NCBI GenBank assembly: GCA_017438675.1
Contig: JAFRUW010000170.1
Location: 1-7,788, forward strand
Reading direction: 5' to 3'
Length of the DNA: 7,788 nucleotides
From: Oscillospiraceae bacterium
GTDB taxonomy: Bacteria; Bacillota; Clostridia; Oscillospirales; Oscillospiraceae
Part shown: in pieces, positions 1 to 5,394 of the stretch
Position numbering within the stretch: position 1 is the stretch's first letter
Layout of the letters: each line of letters starts with the position of its first letter
Notes under the pieces: generated by a model
Database searches by the model: none
Told to the model about the DNA's origin: nothing
Seen by the model: only the letters and a program-made list of their open reading frames with translations
Program-made: the position numbers and the translations under genes

Positions 1-31
1 TATCTCAAACTTTATCGCCTGCGCGGCGGGC

Positions 32-59
32 GGTTACTTTCTCTTGTGAGAAAGTAACC
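32..59. repeat. Perfect 12-bp inverted repeat (hairpin)
   Basis: The arms GGTTACTTTCTC (32-43) and GAGAAAGTAACC (48-59) are exact reverse complements around a TTGT loop. No T-run follows directly on either strand, so it is not a standard intrinsic terminator. It looks like the core of a dispersed palindromic repeat, but copy number cannot be judged from one window. Confidence 0.6.
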
Positions 60-218
60 CAAGCACACAAAAGGCGTTACCCCTTTTTTATCCCCCCGGT
101 GGAAAAAACGGTTTCCCCCGACCGTGGGATAGGTTGTACGGATTAGTCGGTAAGGTATCCCTGAACCTTGATAGCTTGTACGTCTAACCCGCTGATCGCT
201 TACATTGCAGGTGACTTG

Positions 219-297
219 TGGTGCGGTAACTCGCGCGGGAGGGCGCAGAGGCCCTCCCCTACATGGCGCGTGTGGCGTTTTGGTGCGGTATCTCGCG
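219..297. repeat. Direct repeat pair, 17 nt with one mismatch, 62-bp period
   Basis: Positions 219-235 (TGGTGCGGTAACTCGCG) recur at 281-297 with a single A-to-T change at the eleventh base. The two copies flank the 237-258 hairpin. This may be a decayed tandem duplication or the ends of a small repeat unit. I assign no function. Confidence 0.45.
237..258. repeat. GC-rich 8-bp hairpin
   Basis: GGGAGGGC (237-244) pairs perfectly with GCCCTCCC (251-258) across a 6-nt loop. There is no adjacent T-run on either strand. It lies about 50 bp beyond the stop codon of the minus-strand M23 gene, where it could shield the 3' end of the transcript. It could equally be part of the surrounding repeat element. 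Confidence 0.45.
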
Positions 298-310
298 GGC
301 GATAAAACAA

Positions 311-1102
311 TCACCGCTTCGGCAGATACTCTGTGGGATCGACGCTTTTGTTCTCCAGCTTCATGGCGAAATGGAGATGATTCACCTCTCCCGTCTCGGC
401 GGCGGCGGTGTTCCCCACGGAGCCGATGACATCCCCGCAGTTCACTGCGTCCCCGGATTTCACCGGGGGCTTCCCGGCAAGATTGGAATACACGCTCCGC
501 ATACCGTCGGGGTGCTTTATCACCACCGTGGTGCCGTACATCTCGTCGTCATACACCTTTTCCACAGTGCCGTCTGCCGACGCAAGGACTCTTGTTCCGG
601 GCCGTGCCTCAATGTCAACCCCGTCGTGGGTGCGCCAGTCCGCCATTGTTTTGTCAAAAATGAGATCGTTCATGGAGTACGCCACCTCCACGCTTCCGGC
701 CAGTGGCCATATATACCGGACAGTGACCGCGGTGTCCTCCGCGTCATCGTCCCCGGAGTCTTCGGGAGGTTTTTCCTCTCCCGCCGCTTCCTTCTTCACT
801 CCCTCCGGCTCCGGCGTCTCTCCGAATTCTCCCGCAGAAGTGTCCTCCGTCTCCTCAGCCTGAGCTTCCGGTTCAGCTTCATTCTCCGGCTCCGGGTCCT
901 TTTCCATGACCTTAATAACATCCCTTACGTCATAGCCCCCCTCATTCACAACACTCATGGTTTCCCTGTCCTCATTTAAACCGATGCTGCGGGACAGCAG
1001 GAGCCACGACGCCACGCCTACGATAGCCACACATATAAAAAGGGCTATGTATGAGCCCTTTTCAGCAAAAAAGCTGCGTTTCTTTTTGTTTTTCTCGTCC
1101 AT
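311..1102 (-). CDS. spoIIQ: Membrane-anchored M23/LytM-domain protein, SpoIIQ-like
   Basis: The 263-residue protein has a short basic N-terminus, one transmembrane segment (about residues 18-37), a long acidic Glu/Asp/Pro-rich linker (about 67-124) and a C-terminal M23 (LytM) domain (about 155-260). The expected zinc ligands are present: His159 and Asp163 in H-D-G-V-D, and His244 in N-H-L-H-F; His242 is the usual catalytic His of that pair. The Y-x-H-L catalytic His of active M23 peptidases is Asn207 here (Y-S-N-L). This architecture fits SpoIIQ, the forespore protein that binds SpoIIIAH across the intermembrane space during engulfment and helps form the feeding-tube channel. A GGAGG site at 1109-1113 supports the start. 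A candidate SigF promoter lies just upstream. An ordinary M23 cell-wall hydrolase is the alternative; the SpoIIQ role is inferred from architecture and motif style. Confidence 0.85.
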   Translation of the reverse strand: MDEKNKKKRSFFAEKGSYIALFICVAIVGVASWLLLSRSIGLNEDRETMSVVNEGGYDVRDVIKVMEKDPEPENEAEPEAQAEETEDTSAGEFGETPEPEGVKKEAAGEEKPPEDSGDDDAEDTAVTVRYIWPLAGSVEVAYSMNDLIFDKTMADWRTHDGVDIEARPGTRVLASADGTVEKVYDDEMYGTTVVIKHPDGMRSVYSNLAGKPPVKSGDAVNCGDVIGSVGNTAAAETGEVNHLHFAMKLENKSVDPTEYLPKR

Positions 1103-1128
1103 ATTAAGCCTCCAAAAGTTACAAAATG

Positions 1129-1167
1129 AAAAAGCCCTTACGCGGATATATTTTCCGCATAAGGGCT
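1129..1167 (-). terminator. Rho-independent terminator of the DUF89 gene
   Basis: A 14-bp stem (1133-1146 with 1154-1167) closes over a 7-nt loop. It is followed on the minus strand by five T, then C-A and four more T. The one non-Watson-Crick position (1141/1159) becomes a G-U wobble in minus-strand RNA but an A-C mismatch in plus-strand RNA. This indicates that the hairpin works for minus-strand transcription, ending the DUF89 transcript before the M23 gene. Confidence 0.8.
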
Positions 1168-1176
1168 GTTTTATTC
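1147..1176 (-). promoter_or_regulatory. Candidate SigF-type (forespore) promoter of the M23 gene
   Basis: On the minus strand, GAATA (1172-1176) is followed after exactly 15 nt by GGAAAATATA (1147-1156). The Bacillus SigF consensus, from memory, is GYWTA, 15 nt, GGNRANAHTW. The match is 4 of 5 and 9 of 10 at the right spacing. spoIIQ is a known SigF target in B. subtilis and C. difficile, so the context agrees. Transcription would start near 1140, inside the distal arm of the terminator hairpin. No good SigA promoter is visible for this gene. Confidence 0.45.
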
Positions 1177-1182
1177 ATCAAT

Positions 1183-2067
1183 TCAGTTTTTTATTTTCAG
1201 CCGCTTCTCGTTCACAAACATCCGCGTGAGCTGGGGTACGCCGAACATACTGCGGAAGAGCTGACATTTGCAGAGAAACACATAGTACACATTGAGCATA
1301 CATCCGAACATTGTCTCAAAATTGCCCTGACCCTTGGCAACGATCACATCGGCGCTGTTGAGAAGCTCTTTGACCTCGCCGTCAAGATCCTTAAAAAACG
1401 TCCCCGCAATGTGGGAGCCGTTCCCCACGCACCTGACCAGTCTGTCGAGACCCACATATTCGCAGTCCTCCACCGTGGCGTCGTTGACGATGGGATATCC
1501 ACGCACCAGAACGGTGACCGTAAGATCGGGGTACTGTTTTTTGATGACTTCGATTAACAGCTTGTCAAGGACTATCTCCCCGGCATTGTCCGTTATATAG
1601 ACAAGGCGTTCGCCGTTTTCAAGGTCGCGGAGAAAGTGTTCGTATTCCCCTTCATCCACGATATCTCCCTCGGCCTCAGCGATGAGCGCGTCCAAAACGT
1701 CCTCGCTGACATTGTCCCCCAGGGCGCCGTAGTCGATGTAGTTCCCAACTCTCGCCAGCTTCAGGGCGGTTTTCAGGGGATCGCCGGACCCGGCTATCCT
1801 CCGGCGCAGCTCATCCTCTCTTGCAAGGAGATAGTCGTTTGACCGCTTTTTTATAACGGTATACTTGTCGGATTTCCCGAAATACCTTTCAAATGCCTCG
1901 TTGAACCTGGGCGTAAGCACCGGGGCGGGGCTATCGTCCTCCACCTCCGAGATTATGCGGCACATATCCTTAATAAAAAGCCGGGCTTTTTCCGGATCGT
2001 TCTGCTCCATTGCACGCCTGAACTGTCTGTCAAACTGGCATTTCATGCAGTCTGGGTTAAGCTTCAT
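1183..2067 (-). CDS. DUF89/ARMT1-like metal-dependent phosphatase
   Basis: This 294-residue protein belongs to the DUF89 (ARMT1-like) family, whose members are metal-dependent phosphatases proposed to hydrolyse damaged or overflow phosphometabolites such as sugar phosphates. Visible family marks are an N-terminal C-x-x-C (Cys7 and Cys10), D-N-A-G-E (160-164) followed by Asp168, N-D-A-T (196-199) and K-G-Q-G-N-F-E (245-251). The Asp and Asn residues of these motifs are expected to bind the divalent metal in the C-terminal domain. There is no signal peptide or membrane segment, so it is probably cytoplasmic. Length fits the short prokaryotic subfamily. The start is supported by GAGGTGAT at 2071-2078, close to the anti-Shine-Dalgarno complement though only three bases from the ATG. 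It is transcribed alone from a strong housekeeping promoter and ends at its own terminator. The physiological substrate cannot be read from the sequence. Confidence 0.88.
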   Translation of the reverse strand: MKLNPDCMKCQFDRQFRRAMEQNDPEKARLFIKDMCRIISEVEDDSPAPVLTPRFNEAFERYFGKSDKYTVIKKRSNDYLLAREDELRRRIAGSGDPLKTALKLARVGNYIDYGALGDNVSEDVLDALIAEAEGDIVDEGEYEHFLRDLENGERLVYITDNAGEIVLDKLLIEVIKKQYPDLTVTVLVRGYPIVNDATVEDCEYVGLDRLVRCVGNGSHIAGTFFKDLDGEVKELLNSADVIVAKGQGNFETMFGCMLNVYYVFLCKCQLFRSMFGVPQLTRMFVNEKRLKIKN

Positions 2068-2088
2068 CGTATCACCTCACAGTCGATC

Positions 2089-2117
2089 ATTATATCGGAT
2101 TTTCCCCGTCTTGTAAA
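2089..2117 (-). promoter_or_regulatory. SigA-type promoter of the DUF89 gene
   Basis: On the minus strand, TTTACA (2112-2117) is separated by exactly 17 nt from a perfect TATAAT (2089-2094). The -35 differs from consensus at one base. Transcription would begin near 2082, giving a leader of about 15 nt with the ribosome binding site almost at its 5' end. This is the best promoter match in the window and suggests constitutive vegetative expression. Confidence 0.75.
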
Positions 2118-2188
2118 TATTGCCTGACATATCCTTGAAACCGGCGCCGTAAACTATTTGTAAAACTGCTTATTTACGGAGAACAGTC

Positions 2189-2863
2189 ATGCTGAAGGAA
2201 AAGAAAAAACTGATCATATCGCTCATTGTTTTTTTTACTGTCTGTATCCTGGCGATCACCATAGTACAGCTTTCCCCAGGCGCCTCCGCAGCGTACAGGC
2301 GGGGCTCCTCGGGAAATATGGTCACCAAAATACAGCAGAAGCTGCAGAACTGGGGATACTACAGCGGCACTGTGGACGGCGTGTTCGGAAGCCGCACCGA
2401 AAAGGCGGTGATCACCTTCCAGAAGAAAAACGGCCTCAAGGCGGACGGCGTGGTGGGTTCCCAGACACTTTCGGCTCTGGGGCTCAGTGAATCCTCCTCC
2501 GCCTCCTCCGGGTCCAACGACGTGAACCTGCTTGCAAGGCTCATTTCGGCCGAAGCCAGAGGCGAGCCCTATACAGGCCAGGTGGCGGTGGGGGCAGTGG
2601 TGCTGAACCGAGTGGAGCATCCGTCATTCCCCAATTCCCTGTCCGGTGTGATCTATCAGTCCGGGGCCTTCACCTGCATGGTGGACGGGCAGTTTGACAA
2701 GCCCGTATCCGATTCGGCTTACAAAGCCGCCAGGGACGCCCTCAACGGCTGGGACCCCACCGGAGGCGCAATCTATTATTTCAACCCCTCCACCGCCACC
2801 AGCTCATGGATATGGTCAAGGCCCCTCCTTGTGACCATCGGCAAGCATAGGTTTTGTAAGTAA
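2189..2863 (+). CDS. sleB: Spore cortex-lytic enzyme, SleB type
   Basis: The 224-residue protein has an N-terminal hydrophobic segment (about 8-28, signal or anchor), a PG_binding_1 domain (about 37-97), a short Ser-rich linker (99-109) and a C-terminal Hydrolase_2 (SleB/CwlJ) domain (about 113-224). The hydrolase domain starts with L-I-S-A-E-A-R-G-E-P-Y, in which Glu122 corresponds to the conserved catalytic Glu. It also contains the typical G-Q-V-A-V-G-A-V-V-L-N-R-V segment. SleB enzymes are lytic transglycosylases that cut the muramic-lactam-containing cortex peptidoglycan during germination. In Bacillus, sleB is followed by ypeB, which encodes a stabilising partner; here no ypeB follows and the gene ends at a terminator. 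GGAG at 2178-2181 supports the start. I could not identify a convincing promoter in the 121-bp divergent region. A vegetative Hydrolase_2 enzyme is possible but less likely. Confidence 0.88.
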   Translation: MLKEKKKLIISLIVFFTVCILAITIVQLSPGASAAYRRGSSGNMVTKIQQKLQNWGYYSGTVDGVFGSRTEKAVITFQKKNGLKADGVVGSQTLSALGLSESSSASSGSNDVNLLARLISAEARGEPYTGQVAVGAVVLNRVEHPSFPNSLSGVIYQSGAFTCMVDGQFDKPVSDSAYKAARDALNGWDPTGGAIYYFNPSTATSSWIWSRPLLVTIGKHRFCK

Positions 2864-2870
2864 TTAAAAG

Positions 2871-2895
2871 AACCCCGGTCCCCCGGGGTTTTCTT
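2871..2895. terminator. Bidirectional terminator between sleB and tsaB
   Basis: AACCCCGG (2871-2878) pairs perfectly with CCGGGGTT (2883-2890) around a 4-nt loop. On the plus strand the T-rich tail TTTTCTT follows; on the minus strand the tail is TTCTTTTAATT. It sits between convergent sleB and tsaB and overlaps the tsaB stop codon, so it probably ends both transcripts. Confidence 0.82.
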
Positions 2896-3595
2896 AATGA
2901 ATTCCGTTCTTTTCCCGCTCAAGCCTCTCCCGCTCTGCCTGTGACAGTCTCAGGTAATTGGGGATGAGCTTATCGGGCTCTGTCAGCGTACCGTGCTCCG
3001 CCGCTTTGCAGACGCCCCAGGCGCTCTGGAGTCTTATGTGCTCCGGTGCGATCTTTACGGGTACGCCGGCGTCGTTAAACTTCGTGAAACACAGCTCCGC
3101 GCCGTCCCCCACCAGCATGTATATTCTGTCGTCTGCCTTTGCCTCGTCAATAAGCACGTCGGCGCTGACCGCCCTGTCGGGACACAGACGGGTGAGCTCC
3201 CCGTCCTTTGCCGTGAACCTGGCGTTGTAGACCTGACCCCGGCGTGCGTCCATCACCGGGCAGATCACCACGTCCTCACGGTCAATAAGATGATTCGCCA
3301 TGGCCTCCAGGGTGCTGACACCGCAGGCGGACTTCCCCGCGCCCCAGCTCAGTCCCTTGGCCGCCGCGACGCCGATCCTTATACCGGTGAAGGAACCGGG
3401 TCCGATGGCAACGGCAACAGCGTCGATATCGCCCATCTTAAGGTCGAGGTTTTTAAGTAAATCCTCCGCCATTGCAAGAAGCGTCCTCGAATGGGTCAGC
3501 CCGCTGGCCTGATAATAATGACTTATAAGCTTTCCGTCCTCGCTGACGGCCACGCTTGCCGCCTTTGCCGATGATTCAAGTCCCAGAATTCTCAT
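2894..3595 (-). CDS. tsaB: TsaB, t6A biosynthesis subunit
   Basis: The 233-residue protein is TsaB (YeaZ), the non-catalytic ASKHA-fold partner of TsaD in the TsaBDE complex. That complex transfers threonylcarbamoyl from its adenylate to A37 of tRNAs that read ANN codons. The start L-G-L-E-S-S (4-9), the family hallmark G-P-G-S-F-T-G-I-R (65-73), D-A-R-R-G-Q-V-Y (116-123) and the C-terminal P-N-Y-L-R (212-216) are diagnostic. Length is normal for the family. It begins 9 bp after the tsaE stop, and its G-rich ribosome-binding stretch (AGG) overlaps the tsaE stop codon, so the two genes are probably co-transcribed and translationally coupled. The rimI and tsaD genes that often follow are absent, because the transcript meets sleB head-on and terminates. 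Cytoplasmic. Confidence 0.95.
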   Translation of the reverse strand: MRILGLESSAKAASVAVSEDGKLISHYYQASGLTHSRTLLAMAEDLLKNLDLKMGDIDAVAVAIGPGSFTGIRIGVAAAKGLSWGAGKSACGVSTLEAMANHLIDREDVVICPVMDARRGQVYNARFTAKDGELTRLCPDRAVSADVLIDEAKADDRIYMLVGDGAELCFTKFNDAGVPVKIAPEHIRLQSAWGVCKAAEHGTLTEPDKLIPNYLRLSQAERERLEREKNGIH

Positions 3596-3604
3596 GTCCG
3601 CGCC

Positions 3605-4036
3605 TCACTTATCCTCCCCGTCATCGGGGAATACTATCCTTATCCTGCGGGTTGTCTCGTCCGCCTTCTCGATGTATACCCGGACGGTGTCCTTATAAAA
3701 GGCGTCCTCCACGTTCTCGCTCCACTCCACGGCACAGACGCCGCCCCGGCGGATATAGTCCTCCCAGCCGATCTCGAACAGCTCATCGGCATCCGCAAGC
3801 CGGTACATATCGAAATGGAACAGCGGCACCCTGCCCAGATACTCGTTGACAATGGTGAACGTGGGGCTGGAAACTCTGGCGTCAAGCCCCAGGCCCTCAG
3901 CCATTCCCCGGACAAAGGCGGTTTTGCCCGCTCCCAGATCGCCGTACAGGGCGACCACCGTGTCCGGGCTCAGCGCTGCCGCAAGCTCGCTGCCTATTCT
4001 TGTTGTTTCCGCTTCACTGCGGGATAGGTATTCCAT
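3605..4036 (-). CDS. tsaE: TsaE, ATPase of the t6A biosynthesis complex
   Basis: The 143-residue P-loop protein is TsaE (YjeE), which binds and hydrolyses ATP in the TsaBDE complex and is needed for multiple turnovers of t6A synthesis. The Walker A motif is G-D-L-G-A-G-K-T (32-39). The family's S-S-P-T-F motif (56-60) and N-E-Y (64-66) follow, then H-F-D-M-Y-R-L (74-80) and the conserved E-W (104-105). Length is typical for the family. GGAGG at 4042-4046, five bases from the ATG, supports the start. It is the first gene of a two-gene unit with tsaB and is divergent from the SEDS operon. Cytoplasmic, and essential in many bacteria. Confidence 0.96.
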   Translation of the reverse strand: MEYLSRSEAETTRIGSELAAALSPDTVVALYGDLGAGKTAFVRGMAEGLGLDARVSSPTFTIVNEYLGRVPLFHFDMYRLADADELFEIGWEDYIRRGGVCAVEWSENVEDAFYKDTVRVYIEKADETTRRIRIVFPDDGEDK

Positions 4037-4078
4037 GACGACCTCCGTTAATAGTGGTAATATCGCCGAAGCAGAAAC

Positions 4079-4107
4079 AGTATAGCACTTTCTTTCTCCG
4101 ATTTAAA
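4079..4107 (-). promoter_or_regulatory. Probable SigA promoter of tsaE-tsaB
   Basis: On the minus strand a good -10, TATACT (4079-4084), preceded by an extended TGC element, lies 17 nt from a weak -35, TTTAAA (4102-4107, 4 of 6 matches). The extended -10 would compensate for the poor -35. It sits about 43 bp upstream of the tsaE start. Confidence 0.55.
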
Positions 4108-4116
4108 GCCTTTTTA

Positions 4117-4145
4117 TTTACTTGTGAAGAAAATGGTGTTAGAAT
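4117..4145 (+). promoter_or_regulatory. Probable SigA promoter of the SEDS-thioesterase-cls operon
   Basis: TAGAAT (4140-4145) is preceded by an extended TGT element and lies 17 nt after TTTACT (4117-4122, 4 of 6 matches to the -35 consensus). It is 60 bp upstream of the GTG start at 4206 and back-to-back with the tsaE promoter. A small GC-rich stem (CGGGC/GCCCG, around 4160-4175) falls in the leader; I do not assign it a role. Confidence 0.45.
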
Positions 4146-4205
4146 AGGAGCGGAACGCTGCGGGCAGACGGCCCGTTTATCATAAATCCCAACGGGAGTG
4201 TAACA

Positions 4206-5342
4206 GTGAAATCAATTATCAGAGCCGCTAAAAAGTATATACGCAGGTCTGACATGCTGCTTCTGGGCCTGTGCCTTGCGTGTACCGTGTTCGGCATCGT
4301 CCTCATCGCCAGCGCCACGAAGGTATACCACACCCGGCAGTATGTCCTTATCCAGTCCGCCGCCACGGTGATAGGCATCGGGCTTTATTTTGTGTTTTCA
4401 CTTATCGACCTTGATTCCATCGCCTCAAAATGGAAGCTGCTGTTCGCCTTCAGCGTCCTGTTCATCATGTCCCTTCAGGTTCTGGGCGTGGCGGACAACA
4501 CCGGCAACAGGGCGTGGATCCGCTTTGCGGGCATCGGCATCCAGCCGGCGGAGGTGGTAAAGATACCCTTTACCATCCTTCTGGCAAAGCTCATGTGCCA
4601 CCTGAAGGACACCCGCGGGCTTTCCAACATCTGGTCCGTACCCCAGCTTGTGGGCCTTTTCGGACTCTTTGCCGGGCTTATCGTCATTATCTCCGCCGAT
4701 ATGGGCTCCGCCCTTGTCTACGCCTCCATCTTTATCGTGATGCTGTGGGTGGGGGGACTTAAGCTCTACTGGTTCCTTATCGGCGGCGGCGTCATCGCGG
4801 CGGCCTTCCCCATAGTGTGGAACAACTTCTTTACCGAGCGCTACCGCATGCGCATCCTGGCCCCCTACGATCCCTCCATCGACCCGGAGGGGCTTGACAT
4901 AAAGTATCAGGTAAAGCAGTCCCTTGCCGCCATGAGCCACGGCGGCCTCACCGGGAGCGGTCTGTTCCACGGGCCAAGCACCCAGTCCGGCGCCACCTTC
5001 GCCCAGCACACCGACTTCATCTTCGCAGTAGTTGCGGAGGAGCTGGGATTTTTGGGCTGTCTTCTTGTGGTGGCGCTCCTTGCGGGCATTATCATCCGCT
5101 GCATCTACGTGGGCGTCCAGTCGAAAAGCGAGATGGGGCTTCTTGTCTGCACCGGCCTTGCCGCCATGCTCATCTTCCAGACTCTGGAAAACATCGGCAT
5201 GTGCATCGGCCTCACCCCCGTCATCGGTCTGACTCTCCCCTTCTTCAGCTACGGCGGTTCCTCCATCATCACGCTGTTCGCCGCAATGGGAATAGTCTCC
5301 GGCATACGGTACCGGTCAAAATCAAGAGGATACTATTACTGA
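4206..5342 (+). CDS. SEDS peptidoglycan polymerase (RodA/FtsW/SpoVE family)
   Basis: This 378-residue polytopic membrane protein is a SEDS glycosyltransferase, which polymerises lipid II into glycan strands together with a class B penicillin-binding protein. Family marks are G-N-R-A-W-I (100-105, with Trp104 at the conserved site), I-Q-P-A-E (112-116), S-A-D-M-G-S-A-L (163-170), the large extracellular loop with S-H-G-G-L-T-G-S-G (244-252), H-T-D-F-I-F (268-273) and S-Y-G-G-S-S (348-353). Asp270 matches the Asp shown to be essential in RodA. About ten membrane segments are visible and the length is normal. Paralogue identity (RodA for elongation, FtsW for division, SpoVE for cortex) cannot be settled, because no mre, fts or pbp neighbour is in the window. 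The start is GTG, with GGGAG at 4194-4198. First gene of a three-gene operon. Confidence 0.93.
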   Translation: MKSIIRAAKKYIRRSDMLLLGLCLACTVFGIVLIASATKVYHTRQYVLIQSAATVIGIGLYFVFSLIDLDSIASKWKLLFAFSVLFIMSLQVLGVADNTGNRAWIRFAGIGIQPAEVVKIPFTILLAKLMCHLKDTRGLSNIWSVPQLVGLFGLFAGLIVIISADMGSALVYASIFIVMLWVGGLKLYWFLIGGGVIAAAFPIVWNNFFTERYRMRILAPYDPSIDPEGLDIKYQVKQSLAAMSHGGLTGSGLFHGPSTQSGATFAQHTDFIFAVVAEELGFLGCLLVVALLAGIIIRCIYVGVQSKSEMGLLVCTGLAAMLIFQTLENIGMCIGLTPVIGLTLPFFSYGGSSIITLFAAMGIVSGIRYRSKSRGYYY

Positions 5343-5394
5343 TTCCGAATCAAATTCAAAACCGCAAAGGAACTTCAATTGAGAGGCAAAGCAC

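Larger units (their letters stand above)
1..310. other. Gene-free intergenic region rich in hairpins
   Basis: I see no credible gene here. Frames crossing this stretch are low in complexity, rich in Arg, Pro and Gly, and resemble no family I know. It holds a perfect 12-bp hairpin (32-59), a GC-rich 8-bp hairpin (237-258) and a 17-nt direct repeat with one mismatch (219-235 and 281-297). It lies downstream of the minus-strand M23 gene. On that strand, a weak 5-bp stem (108-112 with 121-125) followed by a run of T could act as a poor terminator. No tRNA-like or rRNA-like segment was recognised. The texture resembles dispersed intergenic repeats of GC-rich Clostridia, which is inference. Confidence 0.5.

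Noticed and set aside
103..125. Terminator-like stem with a T-run on the minus strand downstream of the M23 gene
   Set aside because: The stem is only 5 bp with an 8-nt loop and lies about 185 bp past the stop codon; too weak to list as a terminator.
1..310. tRNA, other RNA gene or CRISPR array in the gene-free left end
   Set aside because: No cloverleaf arrangement, no T-loop-like motif in place and no evenly spaced repeats; only isolated hairpins and one repeat pair.
12..314. 100-residue minus-strand open frame in the leftmost region
   Set aside because: Arg- and Pro-rich low-complexity translation running through hairpins and a repeat, with no recognisable domain; better explained as non-coding repeat DNA.
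263..979. 238-residue plus-strand open frame antisense to the SpoIIQ-like gene
   Set aside because: Its composition mirrors the acidic-linker codons of the real gene, and it matches no family; the M23 gene opposite it has clear motifs and a good ribosome binding site.
2118..2180. Possible SigA or SigG promoter for sleB (TTGAAA at 2135-2140, CATAT at 2128-2132)
   Set aside because: No -10 element at an acceptable spacing from TTGAAA and no SigG -35 upstream of CATAT; sleB is SigG-dependent in Bacillus, but I cannot show it here.
4425..5009. 194-residue minus-strand open frame inside the SEDS gene
   Set aside because: His-, Gly- and Asp-rich shadow of membrane-segment codons in GC-rich DNA; the plus-strand SEDS protein is unmistakable.
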